A stretch of 64,000 nucleotides of DNA from assembly GCF_037977385.1 (NCBI RefSeq), contig NZ_CP150277.1:1217001-1281000 (forward strand), given 5' to 3'. The stretch is from Terribacillus sp. FSL K6-0262. GTDB lineage: Bacteria > Bacillota > Bacilli > Bacillales > Amphibacillaceae. Position numbers and translations under genes: made by a program. Position 1 is the first letter of the stretch; every line of letters begins with the position of its first letter. The notes beneath the pieces are model-generated. The model searched no databases. It saw nothing but the letters and a program-made list of their open reading frames with translations, and was not told the origin of the DNA. This document shows positions 52,776 to 60,298 of the stretch, piece after piece.

Positions 52776-53009
52776 TTAACCTCTTCTTTTACTTGTTTTT
52801 TCCGTCTGTTCATTCACTGCTTGCCTGATATGATAAAGTTCAGCATACATACCTGCTGCGAATGCCCCGATGATACTGAGCAGCACACTTACGATCATTG
52901 CCATGAAGTCTGAATCGAAGCCAAGCATAGCGACCGCGCCGATGATGAATCCGATCACCAAGCCGATGGCAGTGAATTGGAGTATCTTACCGAATGTTAC
53001 GGAATGCAT
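52776..53009 (-). CDS. Small two-helix membrane protein
   Basis: 77 residues with two glycine-rich membrane helices (LQFTAIGLVIGFIIGAVAML; MIVSVLLSIIGAFAAGMYAE) and a charged end (NEQTEKTSKRRG). It is a single gene with its own terminator. I do not recognise a family with known function. Confidence 0.6.
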   Translation of the reverse strand: MHSVTFGKILQFTAIGLVIGFIIGAVAMLGFDSDFMAMIVSVLLSIIGAFAAGMYAELYHIRQAVNEQTEKTSKRRG

Positions 53010-53128
53010 CTATCCCCATCCTCTCATCTGCCTTTTTATCTATTTTTCTTATACCCCAAACGCAATGAGACTATTCTTCCATTCGATCGTTTAGTATAAT
53101 AAGCCAAAAAAACACTGGGGGAAATGGC

Positions 53129-53620
53129 ATGCAATACCGTATCGCAGAAATTCATGATCTTCCTGCAATTGTTTCCATTTATAATTCCACAATTCGGGGA
53201 AGGATGGTGACAGCCGATCTGGAAGAGATATCAGTCGAAAGCAGATTGGAATGGTTCCAGCGTCATACTGAGCTGAGACCGCTTTGGGTGGTAGAAGAAG
53301 ATGGGAATATATTGGGCTGGATCAGCCTGGAGCCGTTTTATGGCAGGGCTGCTTATCATAAGACTGTGGAAGTCAGCATCTATATCCATGAGGATGCCCG
53401 AGGCAAAGGACTAGGGAAAAAAATGCTGCAGTTCGTCCTTGATCAGTCCAAGGCATTGGATTTCAAGACTGTTTTAGGTTTTGTTTTCGGACATAACGAA
53501 CCAAGCATCAAGCTTTTCGAGCACTTTGGATTTGAGCGTTGGGCCAATATGCCGAATGTTGCGGAACTCGATGGCATCGAGCGGGATCTAGTTATTCTAG
53601 GCAAGCGAATTCGGCCATGA
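53129..53620 (+). CDS. GNAT acetyltransferase, phosphinothricin-acetyltransferase-like
   Basis: 163 residues. IAEIHDLPAIVSIYNSTI, the YHKTVEVSIYIHEDARGKGL stretch and the later FGHNEPSIKLFEHFGFERW are those of PAT-type GNAT enzymes, which acetylate small amines such as phosphinothricin or methionine sulfoximine. A -10 TATAAT lies about 30 bases upstream. Confidence 0.87.
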   Translation: MQYRIAEIHDLPAIVSIYNSTIRGRMVTADLEEISVESRLEWFQRHTELRPLWVVEEDGNILGWISLEPFYGRAAYHKTVEVSIYIHEDARGKGLGKKMLQFVLDQSKALDFKTVLGFVFGHNEPSIKLFEHFGFERWANMPNVAELDGIERDLVILGKRIRP

Positions 53621-53632
53621 CAGCTATCCACT

Positions 53633-53748
53633 TGTGGATAAGTTCCTCTCAGCATCAATCGTCAAATTTTTCTGTGTATAACTCAAGTTACGCACAAATT
53701 ATGTGAACAAACAGAATCTTTCTGTGTACAAGCATCTCCTTACCCACA
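53633..53748. promoter_or_regulatory. Cluster of DnaA-box-like sequences
   Basis: Five 9-mers related to TTATNCACA lie within 116 bases between convergent genes: TTATCCACA (minus, 53633-53641, exact), TTATACACA (minus, 53673-53681, exact), TTACGCACA (plus, 53688-53696), TTGTACACA (minus, 53723-53731) and TTACCCACA (plus, 53740-53748), the last three with one mismatch. No gene or promoter needs this region. It fits a DnaA-box cluster of the kind that binds DnaA away from oriC in Bacillus. Confidence 0.55.
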
Positions 53749-53783
53749 AAAAAATGTGCATAGCCTCTAAGCTATGCACATTT
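53749..53783 (-). terminator. Terminator after treR
   Basis: AAATGTGCATAGC pairs with GCTATGCACATTT over 13 bp; the minus strand continues with seven T. Confidence 0.88.
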
Positions 53784-53793
53784 GCCATATCTC

Positions 53794-54507
53794 TCATTTC
53801 GTCCTTCGAGCAAAATCGACAAAGCGGAACTTGTCAGGGCGATGTTTCGACTCCGTGTATTGGAATAAAGTCGTATCCTCCAGATAAACAGCACTGCGCA
53901 CCACCACAAGCTGTTGATAACTTCCCATGTCCAATATCTCTTTATCTTTTGCATCTGCCTCTTCGACGACAACTTCCTTCCTTGCGTAGCTGATCGAAAG
54001 CCCCAATTCCTTTTCCAGATAATCATAAATAGAATCAGCGGCAATTTCTTTCGTAAGCCCCGGGGCCAGCTCCTTCAATAGCAGATCTTTATCATAAATG
54101 ACTGCTTCCCCATCAAGCTTGCGCAACCGGTGCAGCTCCCATACAGGAGCACCCTCCCCGCATTGCAGCACCTGCTGCCTGAACCCACGCGCTTCCTCAG
54201 TGAGAAGCTTGATGACACTCGTTTCCACCTTCTGCGACATCGAACGGGCCAACTCCTTGAAGCTTGTCAAACCACTGACAGGCAGAGGCAGCTTGTCCTG
54301 TTCAAGCACTACCGAGCCTTTGCCTTGCAGCTTCTGGATATATCCATTTTGAGATAATAGCTGCAACGCTTTTCTCACTGTTTCCCGGGATGTTGCAAAT
54401 CTTTCCGTCAATTCATTTTCAGAGGGCAGCAATTGCCCTGCCCTGATTTTCTCCGTCTGAATTTCTTTAGCCAATAAATCATAGATTGCTTGAAATTTCT
54501 TCTCCAT
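53794..54507 (-). CDS. treR: Trehalose operon repressor (GntR/HutC type)
   Basis: 237 residues: an N-terminal winged helix (GQLLPSENELTERFATSRET, VRKALQLLSQNGYIQKLQGK) and a UTRA ligand domain. TreR releases DNA on binding trehalose-6-phosphate. It is the last gene of treP-treA-treR, 12 bases after treA, and its operator is probably the palindrome at the treP promoter. Confidence 0.93.
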   Translation of the reverse strand: MEKKFQAIYDLLAKEIQTEKIRAGQLLPSENELTERFATSRETVRKALQLLSQNGYIQKLQGKGSVVLEQDKLPLPVSGLTSFKELARSMSQKVETSVIKLLTEEARGFRQQVLQCGEGAPVWELHRLRKLDGEAVIYDKDLLLKELAPGLTKEIAADSIYDYLEKELGLSISYARKEVVVEEADAKDKEILDMGSYQQLVVVRSAVYLEDTTLFQYTESKHRPDKFRFVDFARRTK

Positions 54508-54519
54508 CCCATCAGGCCT

Positions 54520-56193
54520 TTACGCTTTACTATGATAAATGACCGCTTCGTACGGGCGAAGCCGAATCTGTCTGTATTCCGATGGACTATCCTGATAATT
54601 GGAAAGCAGGATTTCAGCTTTTGCCGTTTGTTCTTTCGGATAGGAAAATTCGGCTTCCTCTCCGAAGAAATTCGCAACGACCAACAGTTTCTCACCGTTC
54701 CACCTTCGCTCATAACAGAAGATGCGCTCATCATCCATACATAACGGTTCATAATCTCCATGGGTAATGATAGCATACTCCTTCCGTAATCGAATCAGCT
54801 TTTGATAGTGATAAAAGATGGAATCCCCATCCTGGAGTGCTTTTTCCACATTGATGTCCGGATAGTTCGATGCGGCTTCAATCCATGGCTTCCCTTCAGT
54901 GAATCCGGCATTTTTTGAGCCATTCCATTGCATCGGGGTCCTCGAATTATCCCTGGAGCGAAGCTGGATGATCCGCAGCACCTGTTCCTCTGCCATTCCC
55001 GATTCTCTTAATGCCAGATAAGCATTATGTGTCTCGACATCCTTATAATCATCCAGCTTTGAGAATTTCGGATCTGTCATCCCTATCTCTTCTCCCTGAT
55101 AGATATAAGGAGTCCCTTGCATCATATGGAGCACGGTTGCCAGCATCTTGGCGGATTCTTTCCTCCATCGACCGTCATCACCGAATCTGCTGACAATACG
55201 AGGCTGATCGTGGTTGCACCAGAAAAGCGCATTCCAGCCGCCCACTTCCTGCATACCGATTTGCCAATCAGATAAAATCTGCTTCAATTTGATGAATTCC
55301 AGTTTACCATCAGTCCATTTCCTTCCGTTTTCATAATCCACCTTCAGATGGTGAAATTGGAACGTCATATCCAATTCCTCGGCATCGGGTTTCGTATACT
55401 GCTGGCAGGCAGCCAAACTCGTGGATGACATCTCGCCGACTGTCACCAAGTCATGCGGAGCAAACACTGCTTGATTCATCTCATGCATAAATTCGTGGAT
55501 ACGGGGGCCATCTGTATAATATCCCTTGCCATATTGACCATCCGGAGCATTCCGATCATCAGGAAAGCTCTGTACTTTTGACACTAGATTGATGACATCC
55601 AGCCGGAACCCATCAAGACCCTTTTCGGCCCAAAAATTCATCATCTTAAATAAGTCTTGCCGTACCTTTTCGTTTTCCCAGTTAAGGTCAGCTTGGGTCT
55701 TGTCGAACAAGTGTAAGTAATACTGATTCGTATGTTCCTCCAATGACCAGGCACTGCCGCCAAACTTGGATACCCAATTGTTCGGCTCGGCGCCATTTTT
55801 GGAATCCCGCCAAATGTAATAGTCGCGATATGGATTATCGATCGAGGAACTTGCCTGGCGGAACCATTCGTGATCGGTCGATGTATGGTTAATCACTATA
55901 TCCATCATCAATTTCATATCACGATCATGCAATTCGCTGATTAACCGTTCCACATCTTCCATCGTGCCGTATGCTGGCTCGATCCTGTAATAATCGCTGA
56001 TATCATATCCATTGTCTTTCTGCGGTGATTGATAGATAGGGGTCAGCCACACCATATCCACACCCAGCTCCTTCAGATAATCAAGCTTCCCGATGATACC
56101 TTGTAAATCTCCCACTCCATTGCCTGTCGTATCAAGGAAGCTTTTTGGATAGATTTGATAAACCGTACTTCTTTTCCACCATGGTTCGTGCAT
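54520..56193 (-). CDS. treA: Trehalose-6-phosphate hydrolase
   Basis: 557 residues of glycoside hydrolase family 13. MMDIVINHTS, DGFRLDVINL (nucleophile Asp), VGEMSST (acid/base Glu) and WCNHDQPR are the four conserved regions. It splits trehalose-6-phosphate to glucose and glucose-6-phosphate. ATG at 56193 has GGAGGAG ahead; a GTG at 56199 is less likely. Confidence 0.96.
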   Translation of the reverse strand: MHEPWWKRSTVYQIYPKSFLDTTGNGVGDLQGIIGKLDYLKELGVDMVWLTPIYQSPQKDNGYDISDYYRIEPAYGTMEDVERLISELHDRDMKLMMDIVINHTSTDHEWFRQASSSIDNPYRDYYIWRDSKNGAEPNNWVSKFGGSAWSLEEHTNQYYLHLFDKTQADLNWENEKVRQDLFKMMNFWAEKGLDGFRLDVINLVSKVQSFPDDRNAPDGQYGKGYYTDGPRIHEFMHEMNQAVFAPHDLVTVGEMSSTSLAACQQYTKPDAEELDMTFQFHHLKVDYENGRKWTDGKLEFIKLKQILSDWQIGMQEVGGWNALFWCNHDQPRIVSRFGDDGRWRKESAKMLATVLHMMQGTPYIYQGEEIGMTDPKFSKLDDYKDVETHNAYLALRESGMAEEQVLRIIQLRSRDNSRTPMQWNGSKNAGFTEGKPWIEAASNYPDINVEKALQDGDSIFYHYQKLIRLRKEYAIITHGDYEPLCMDDERIFCYERRWNGEKLLVVANFFGEEAEFSYPKEQTAKAEILLSNYQDSPSEYRQIRLRPYEAVIYHSKA

Positions 56194-56211
56194 TATCACT
56201 TCTCCTCCTGT

Positions 56212-57621
56212 TTACACATTCCTTTTCTTTTTCGCCACTAAATAGGTTGTGACGAATGGCACAACAATGACAATCACCATCCCGATAGCAAATGCTCCCC
56301 AGCTTCCGGGAAGAATCGAAAAGATACCCGGCACGCCTCCGATCCCCACCGAGCTAGCCTCCACGCCTCTCCAGGCAATGAACATTCCAGCTATGGCCGA
56401 AGCTCCCAGTGCCAGGAAGAAGGGGTAGCGAAAACGCAGGTTGACACCGAATACCGCTGGTTCCGTGACACCGAGCCAAGCGCTGATCCAGGATGTCAGC
56501 GACAATCCGCGCAGCTTCTCATCCTTTGTTGCCAGCATCACACCAAGTGTGGCTGACCCTTGCGATATATTGGACAAGGCTAATATCGGCCAGAGGAATG
56601 TGGCACCTGTATTGGCGATCAGCTGTAGATCGAGCGCCAGGAATGTGTGATGCAAACCGGTAACGACCAATGCTCCGTATAATGCCCCGTACAGCAAACC
56701 ACCAAGCGGGGCGACCATATCAAAAACAGCAACGAATCCATCAGTGATGGCATTTCCGACGATGAACATGATCGGGCCGATCACGACGAAACTCACAATT
56801 CCAGTAAGCAGGAGCGCCACAGGAGCTACAATGAGGAGCTGGAAACTGTCAGCCACTTTACGCCGCAGGAATATTTCTATCTTTGCCAGCACCCATGCTG
56901 CAAATAGTACCGGCAGGACCTGCCCTTGATATCCGACACGCTGGATTTCCAGTCCAAACAGATTCCAGACCGGTGCATTTCCTTCCAGGGCCGCACTGGC
57001 ATAATCAGTCGGATTCAATAGGGATGGATGGATCAAGGCCAATCCCAGCACCATACCGAGCAGCGGACTGCCGCCGAACTTTTTGACAGCCGACCAGCCG
57101 ATCAAAGCCGGCAGGAAGGCAAACGCCGTGTTAGCGATTACATAAATCATATCGGCAATGCCTGCCCACTGCGGATAAACCTGTATGATCGATGCTCCAT
57201 CGAAGATGATGCCTTCATTATTCAAGATGTTATGAATGCCCAGCAAAAGACCCGCTGTGACGATGGCTGGCAAAATCGGGATGAAAATATCGCCAAGTGT
57301 TTTCAACGCTCGCTGCAGCGGGTTCCCTTTACCGCTTACAGATTCTTTGACCTCCTCTTTGGTGGATTCGCCGATATCGGCAACCCGGATGAAATCCTTG
57401 TATACTTTATCAACCGTACCTTGTCCGATGACAACCTGATACTGGTTATTTGCCGAAAAAGACCCTTTTACAACATCGATCTTCTGCAATGCCTCTTTGT
57501 CCACTTTTCCTTCATCCATCAACGCTAACCGCAGCCGCGTGACACAATGCGTCGCAGCTTGGACGTTCCCTTTGCCGCCAAGGGCCGCCAGTATTTCCTC
57601 CGCCTGCTGTTTTAAATCCAC
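56212..57621 (-). CDS. treP: PTS trehalose-specific IIBC component
   Basis: About 469 residues: IIB domain with the phosphocysteine in ATHCVTRLR, then IIC with about ten membrane segments (FIPILPAIVTAGLLLGIHNI, LPALIGWSAVKKFGG, GLHHTFLALDLQLIANTG). It imports trehalose as trehalose-6-phosphate and needs an external IIA. GTG at 57621 has GAGGTG 6 bases ahead; a GTG at 57630 is also possible. It is the first gene of the tre operon. Confidence 0.95.
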   Translation of the reverse strand: MDLKQQAEEILAALGGKGNVQAATHCVTRLRLALMDEGKVDKEALQKIDVVKGSFSANNQYQVVIGQGTVDKVYKDFIRVADIGESTKEEVKESVSGKGNPLQRALKTLGDIFIPILPAIVTAGLLLGIHNILNNEGIIFDGASIIQVYPQWAGIADMIYVIANTAFAFLPALIGWSAVKKFGGSPLLGMVLGLALIHPSLLNPTDYASAALEGNAPVWNLFGLEIQRVGYQGQVLPVLFAAWVLAKIEIFLRRKVADSFQLLIVAPVALLLTGIVSFVVIGPIMFIVGNAITDGFVAVFDMVAPLGGLLYGALYGALVVTGLHHTFLALDLQLIANTGATFLWPILALSNISQGSATLGVMLATKDEKLRGLSLTSWISAWLGVTEPAVFGVNLRFRYPFFLALGASAIAGMFIAWRGVEASSVGIGGVPGIFSILPGSWGAFAIGMVIVIVVPFVTTYLVAKKKRNV

Positions 57622-57646
57622 TTCGGACACCTCACCTTTTGTATGA

Positions 57647-57660
57647 TGTAAGCGAATACA
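57647..57660 (-). promoter_or_regulatory. cre-like site in the treP leader
   Basis: TGTAAGCGAATACA matches the CcpA consensus TGWAANCGNTNWCA with one mismatch. It lies just downstream of the treP -10, a road-block position for catabolite repression. Confidence 0.6.
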
Positions 57661-57665
57661 TTTTC

Positions 57666-57694
57666 ATCATAACTTGTATATACAAGTCATGCAA
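57666..57694 (-). promoter_or_regulatory. treP promoter with TreR operator in the spacer
   Basis: On the minus strand TTGCAT (57694-57689) and TATGAT (57671-57666) are 17 bases apart. The spacer holds ACTTGTATATACAAGT (57672-57687), a perfect palindrome containing TTGTATATACAA, the core of the B. subtilis TreR operator. Confidence 0.85.
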
Positions 57695-57770
57695 GCTATT
57701 ACTACCATTCTATACCCCAAGATTCCACTCTGGATTATTGAATTTTGTCGTAGTAAAATGGAAAAGTATT

Positions 57771-57784
57771 TGTAAACGTTTTTA
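57771..57784. promoter_or_regulatory. cre-like site upstream of coaA
   Basis: TGTAAACGTTTTTA has one mismatch to TGWAANCGNTNWCA. It lies about 50 bases ahead of coaA and 77 upstream of the treP -35. It may serve either gene, or be chance. Confidence 0.4.
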
Positions 57785-57831
57785 CTTGGCACACTAATTC
57801 TCAAATTCGCAGACAAAAGTTGAGGGTAATC

Positions 57832-58755
57832 ATGCATACATACAAACCTTACTATCATTTTTCCCGGGAAGCGTGGGCTGCTCTTTCGGAAACTGAAACA
57901 CCGCCCCTGACGCAATCAGAACTTGAAGAAATCCGCGGAATCAATACACGGATTTCCCTGCCCGAGGTGGAGAGTGCTTATATGCCGCTGACGAAGCTCA
58001 TTTCTTTTTATCTTGAAGCGGCAGAAACACTCCACGCCAAAGCAGGTGCTTTCCTTGGAACAAGCGAGAAAAAAGTACCTTTCATAATCGGCATCGCTGG
58101 AAGCGTGGCAGTCGGCAAAAGTACAATTGCACGATTGCTTCAATTACTGCTTTCCCGTGTACTGCCTCATAAGAAAACGGAGCTCGTGACGACAGATGGC
58201 TTCCTTTATCCGAATGCAGTCTTGCAGGAAAAACAGCTGATGAAACGGAAAGGTTTCCCGGAGAGCTATGATATCAAGGCATTGATCGATTTCATGGGGC
58301 AGGTGAAGGCGGGCACGACGAATATCATGGGCCCGCAGTACTCCCATCTAACCTATGATGTCCTGCCGGAGCAGGCAGAATTGGTATCCGATCCAGACAT
58401 CCTGATCGTCGAAGGAGTGAATGTGCTGCAAGTGAAGGAAGAATATCAGTTCTTCGTCAGCGACTTCTTCGATTTCTCGATATATATCGATGCCGAAGAA
58501 ACCAACATCGAGAAGTGGTATAAGGAACGCTTCCTTATGCTGCGGGCAACGGCATTCCAGGATCCGAAATCCTATTTCCGCCATTATGCGGAAGTTTCCC
58601 TTGAAGAAGCACTGAAATCAGCGGATACGATATGGAAAGAGATCAATGCAAAGAATCTGCACGAAAACATCCTGCCGACTAAAGGCCGTTCCGATCTCAT
58701 CCTCCGCAAGGGAAATAATCACGAAGTCGAAGACGTATATTTACGTAAACTCTGA
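57832..58755 (+). CDS. coaA: Pantothenate kinase, type I
   Basis: 307 residues. Walker A GSVAVGKST is near residue 90; TTDGFLYPN, KGFPESYDI and LIVEGVNVLQ follow. It phosphorylates pantothenate as the first step to CoA. GAGGG precedes the ATG at 57832; an upstream TTG in frame overlaps that site. Many bacilli carry coaA, coaX or both; only this gene is seen here. Confidence 0.95.
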   Translation: MHTYKPYYHFSREAWAALSETETPPLTQSELEEIRGINTRISLPEVESAYMPLTKLISFYLEAAETLHAKAGAFLGTSEKKVPFIIGIAGSVAVGKSTIARLLQLLLSRVLPHKKTELVTTDGFLYPNAVLQEKQLMKRKGFPESYDIKALIDFMGQVKAGTTNIMGPQYSHLTYDVLPEQAELVSDPDILIVEGVNVLQVKEEYQFFVSDFFDFSIYIDAEETNIEKWYKERFLMLRATAFQDPKSYFRHYAEVSLEEALKSADTIWKEINAKNLHENILPTKGRSDLILRKGNNHEVEDVYLRKL

Positions 58756-58778
58756 AGCGAAAGGGGTCTTTTTCCGTC

Positions 58779-59645
58779 ATGCCGGATATATACCACCGTA
58801 TTTCCAGTCAGCGGGAGCAGATGTCAAAGTCCCAAAAGAAAATTGCTAATTTCATCATCGAACATCCGAATCAAGCACCCTTCCTCAATGTGGAAGGCTT
58901 GGCGAATGCAGCAGGGGTCAGTGATGCGACAATCGTACGCTTTGCCGCTTTTATGGGGTATCGCGGCTTTCCCGAGATGCAGCTCGCCTTGCAGAATGCC
59001 ATGCAGGAGCAGCTGAATGCAACGGAACGATTCAAGCATCCTTCGGAGGAAATCGAGACAGAGGATCAGGATTTATATGCCATCTTCCTGCGTGACCAAG
59101 CGAATATCCAGGAAACGATGGAGGGAATCGATATGCAAGCATTCCATGAAGCTGCCGATACAGTCATCAATTCCAAACGAATCTTCATCCTGGCGAATCG
59201 GAGTGCAGTCAGTGTAGCGGATTTGCTGCATTATCATCTCTCCTTCATATTCGAGAATGTGGAGATCGTCGAACCTTCCGACAGGGCAATAGACCAAATC
59301 TCCACCATCCGGGAGGAAGATGCGCTGATAGCCTTGAGCTTCGTCCGTTATTCGAATCACACACTGCGATTATTCCAGATGGCCAAGGATCGCGGCGCAA
59401 AAGCCATTGCCATTACAGATGGTTTATCATCGCCTCTGCTCACAGCAGCCGATTATTCGTTCATGGCTTCCAGCAAATCTCCTTCGCTGACGCATTCCCT
59501 GACGGCCCCGATCAGCCTGATTCATGCTTTCATCGCTCTGATCGGAAAAGAAAAGGCCGATGACGTAAAAAAACGCCTTCGCACAATCGAACAGGCGTGG
59601 CGTGATTTTAAAGTGTTTTCCAATTTCAAACCCCCGACATCTTGA
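58779..59645 (+). CDS. RpiR/MurR-family transcriptional regulator
   Basis: 288 residues: N-terminal HTH_6 domain (FLNVEGLANAAGVSDATIVR) and a C-terminal SIS sugar-phosphate domain (SKRIFILANRSAVSVADLLH, ALIALSFVRYSNHTLRLFQM). It probably senses a phosphosugar. It follows coaA by 23 bases with AAAGGGG ahead. Its target is unknown. Confidence 0.86.
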   Translation: MPDIYHRISSQREQMSKSQKKIANFIIEHPNQAPFLNVEGLANAAGVSDATIVRFAAFMGYRGFPEMQLALQNAMQEQLNATERFKHPSEEIETEDQDLYAIFLRDQANIQETMEGIDMQAFHEAADTVINSKRIFILANRSAVSVADLLHYHLSFIFENVEIVEPSDRAIDQISTIREEDALIALSFVRYSNHTLRLFQMAKDRGAKAIAITDGLSSPLLTAADYSFMASSKSPSLTHSLTAPISLIHAFIALIGKEKADDVKKRLRTIEQAWRDFKVFSNFKPPTS

Positions 59646-59660
59646 TCGGGGGTCATTTTT
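59630..59660 (+). terminator. Terminator overlapping the RpiR gene stop
   Basis: ACCCCCGA pairs with TCGGGGGT and is followed by CATTTTTTATTT. The left arm covers the last codons of the RpiR-type gene. Confidence 0.8.
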
Positions 59661-60298
59661 TATTTATAAGCAGCCTCTGCTGCCGGCAAGTAACTATAGA
59701 CGGCTTTTACATAATGAATATCTCCGTAACATGCATCCAATTCCTCCGATTCCGGACGTATACAGCGATAATCTTCCGGATTGTCGAGCTTTGCATATTG
59801 TTCTTGAGAAAATTGAATTGCCAGCTCTTCACTGAATACCCCGCCATTCTCATTGACAAAACCAATGAATCCCGGACCGAAATTATAAGCCTGGATCGCA
59901 ACATCCTGTTCTCCATTTGCTTTCTTCAGCATATCAAGGAAGTGGTCGATACCATAGGCGATGGACTCTTCTGGATCCTGTATACAGCCCGGCTCTCCAC
60001 ACTTGCTTTCAGAAGCTTGCATCGGGTCGTCTCCCCTGCCGCCCGACTCCTGCATCATGATGGAGAGCACAAGCGGCGCCAGCGATTCCTGACCTGCTCC
60101 GGCTAATTCCTGCTCGATTGTATCCCGATAAGCTAATACATCCTCGGAAAGCATCCTCCCCTCTTTCTGCTCCCTGCCGCTGTTGTCCACCACGACAGAC
60201 AGGAAAAACAGAAAAAAGAATAAGCCCAAACCGAATAAAAGCACTGTACCGAAAGCATATAAAAGTGATTGCTTTTTCCTGTTACGCTTCTTTTTCAC
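59660..60298 (-). CDS. Membrane-anchored lysozyme-like protein (CwlT N-domain type)
   Basis: 212 residues: a basic start (VKKKRNRKKQ) and one membrane helix, then an extracellular lysozyme-like domain with the catalytic Glu in SIMMQESGGRGDDPMQASES and later NFGPGFIGFV. This pattern is the bacteriophage-T4-like muramidase domain of CwlT. GTG at 60298 overlaps the end of yfhO by 17 bases, suggesting coupling. It has no peptidase domain. Confidence 0.82.
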   Translation of the reverse strand: MKKKRNRKKQSLLYAFGTVLLFGLGLFFFLFFLSVVVDNSGREQKEGRMLSEDVLAYRDTIEQELAGAGQESLAPLVLSIMMQESGGRGDDPMQASESKCGEPGCIQDPEESIAYGIDHFLDMLKKANGEQDVAIQAYNFGPGFIGFVNENGGVFSEELAIQFSQEQYAKLDNPEDYRCIRPESEELDACYGDIHYVKAVYSYLPAAEAAYK

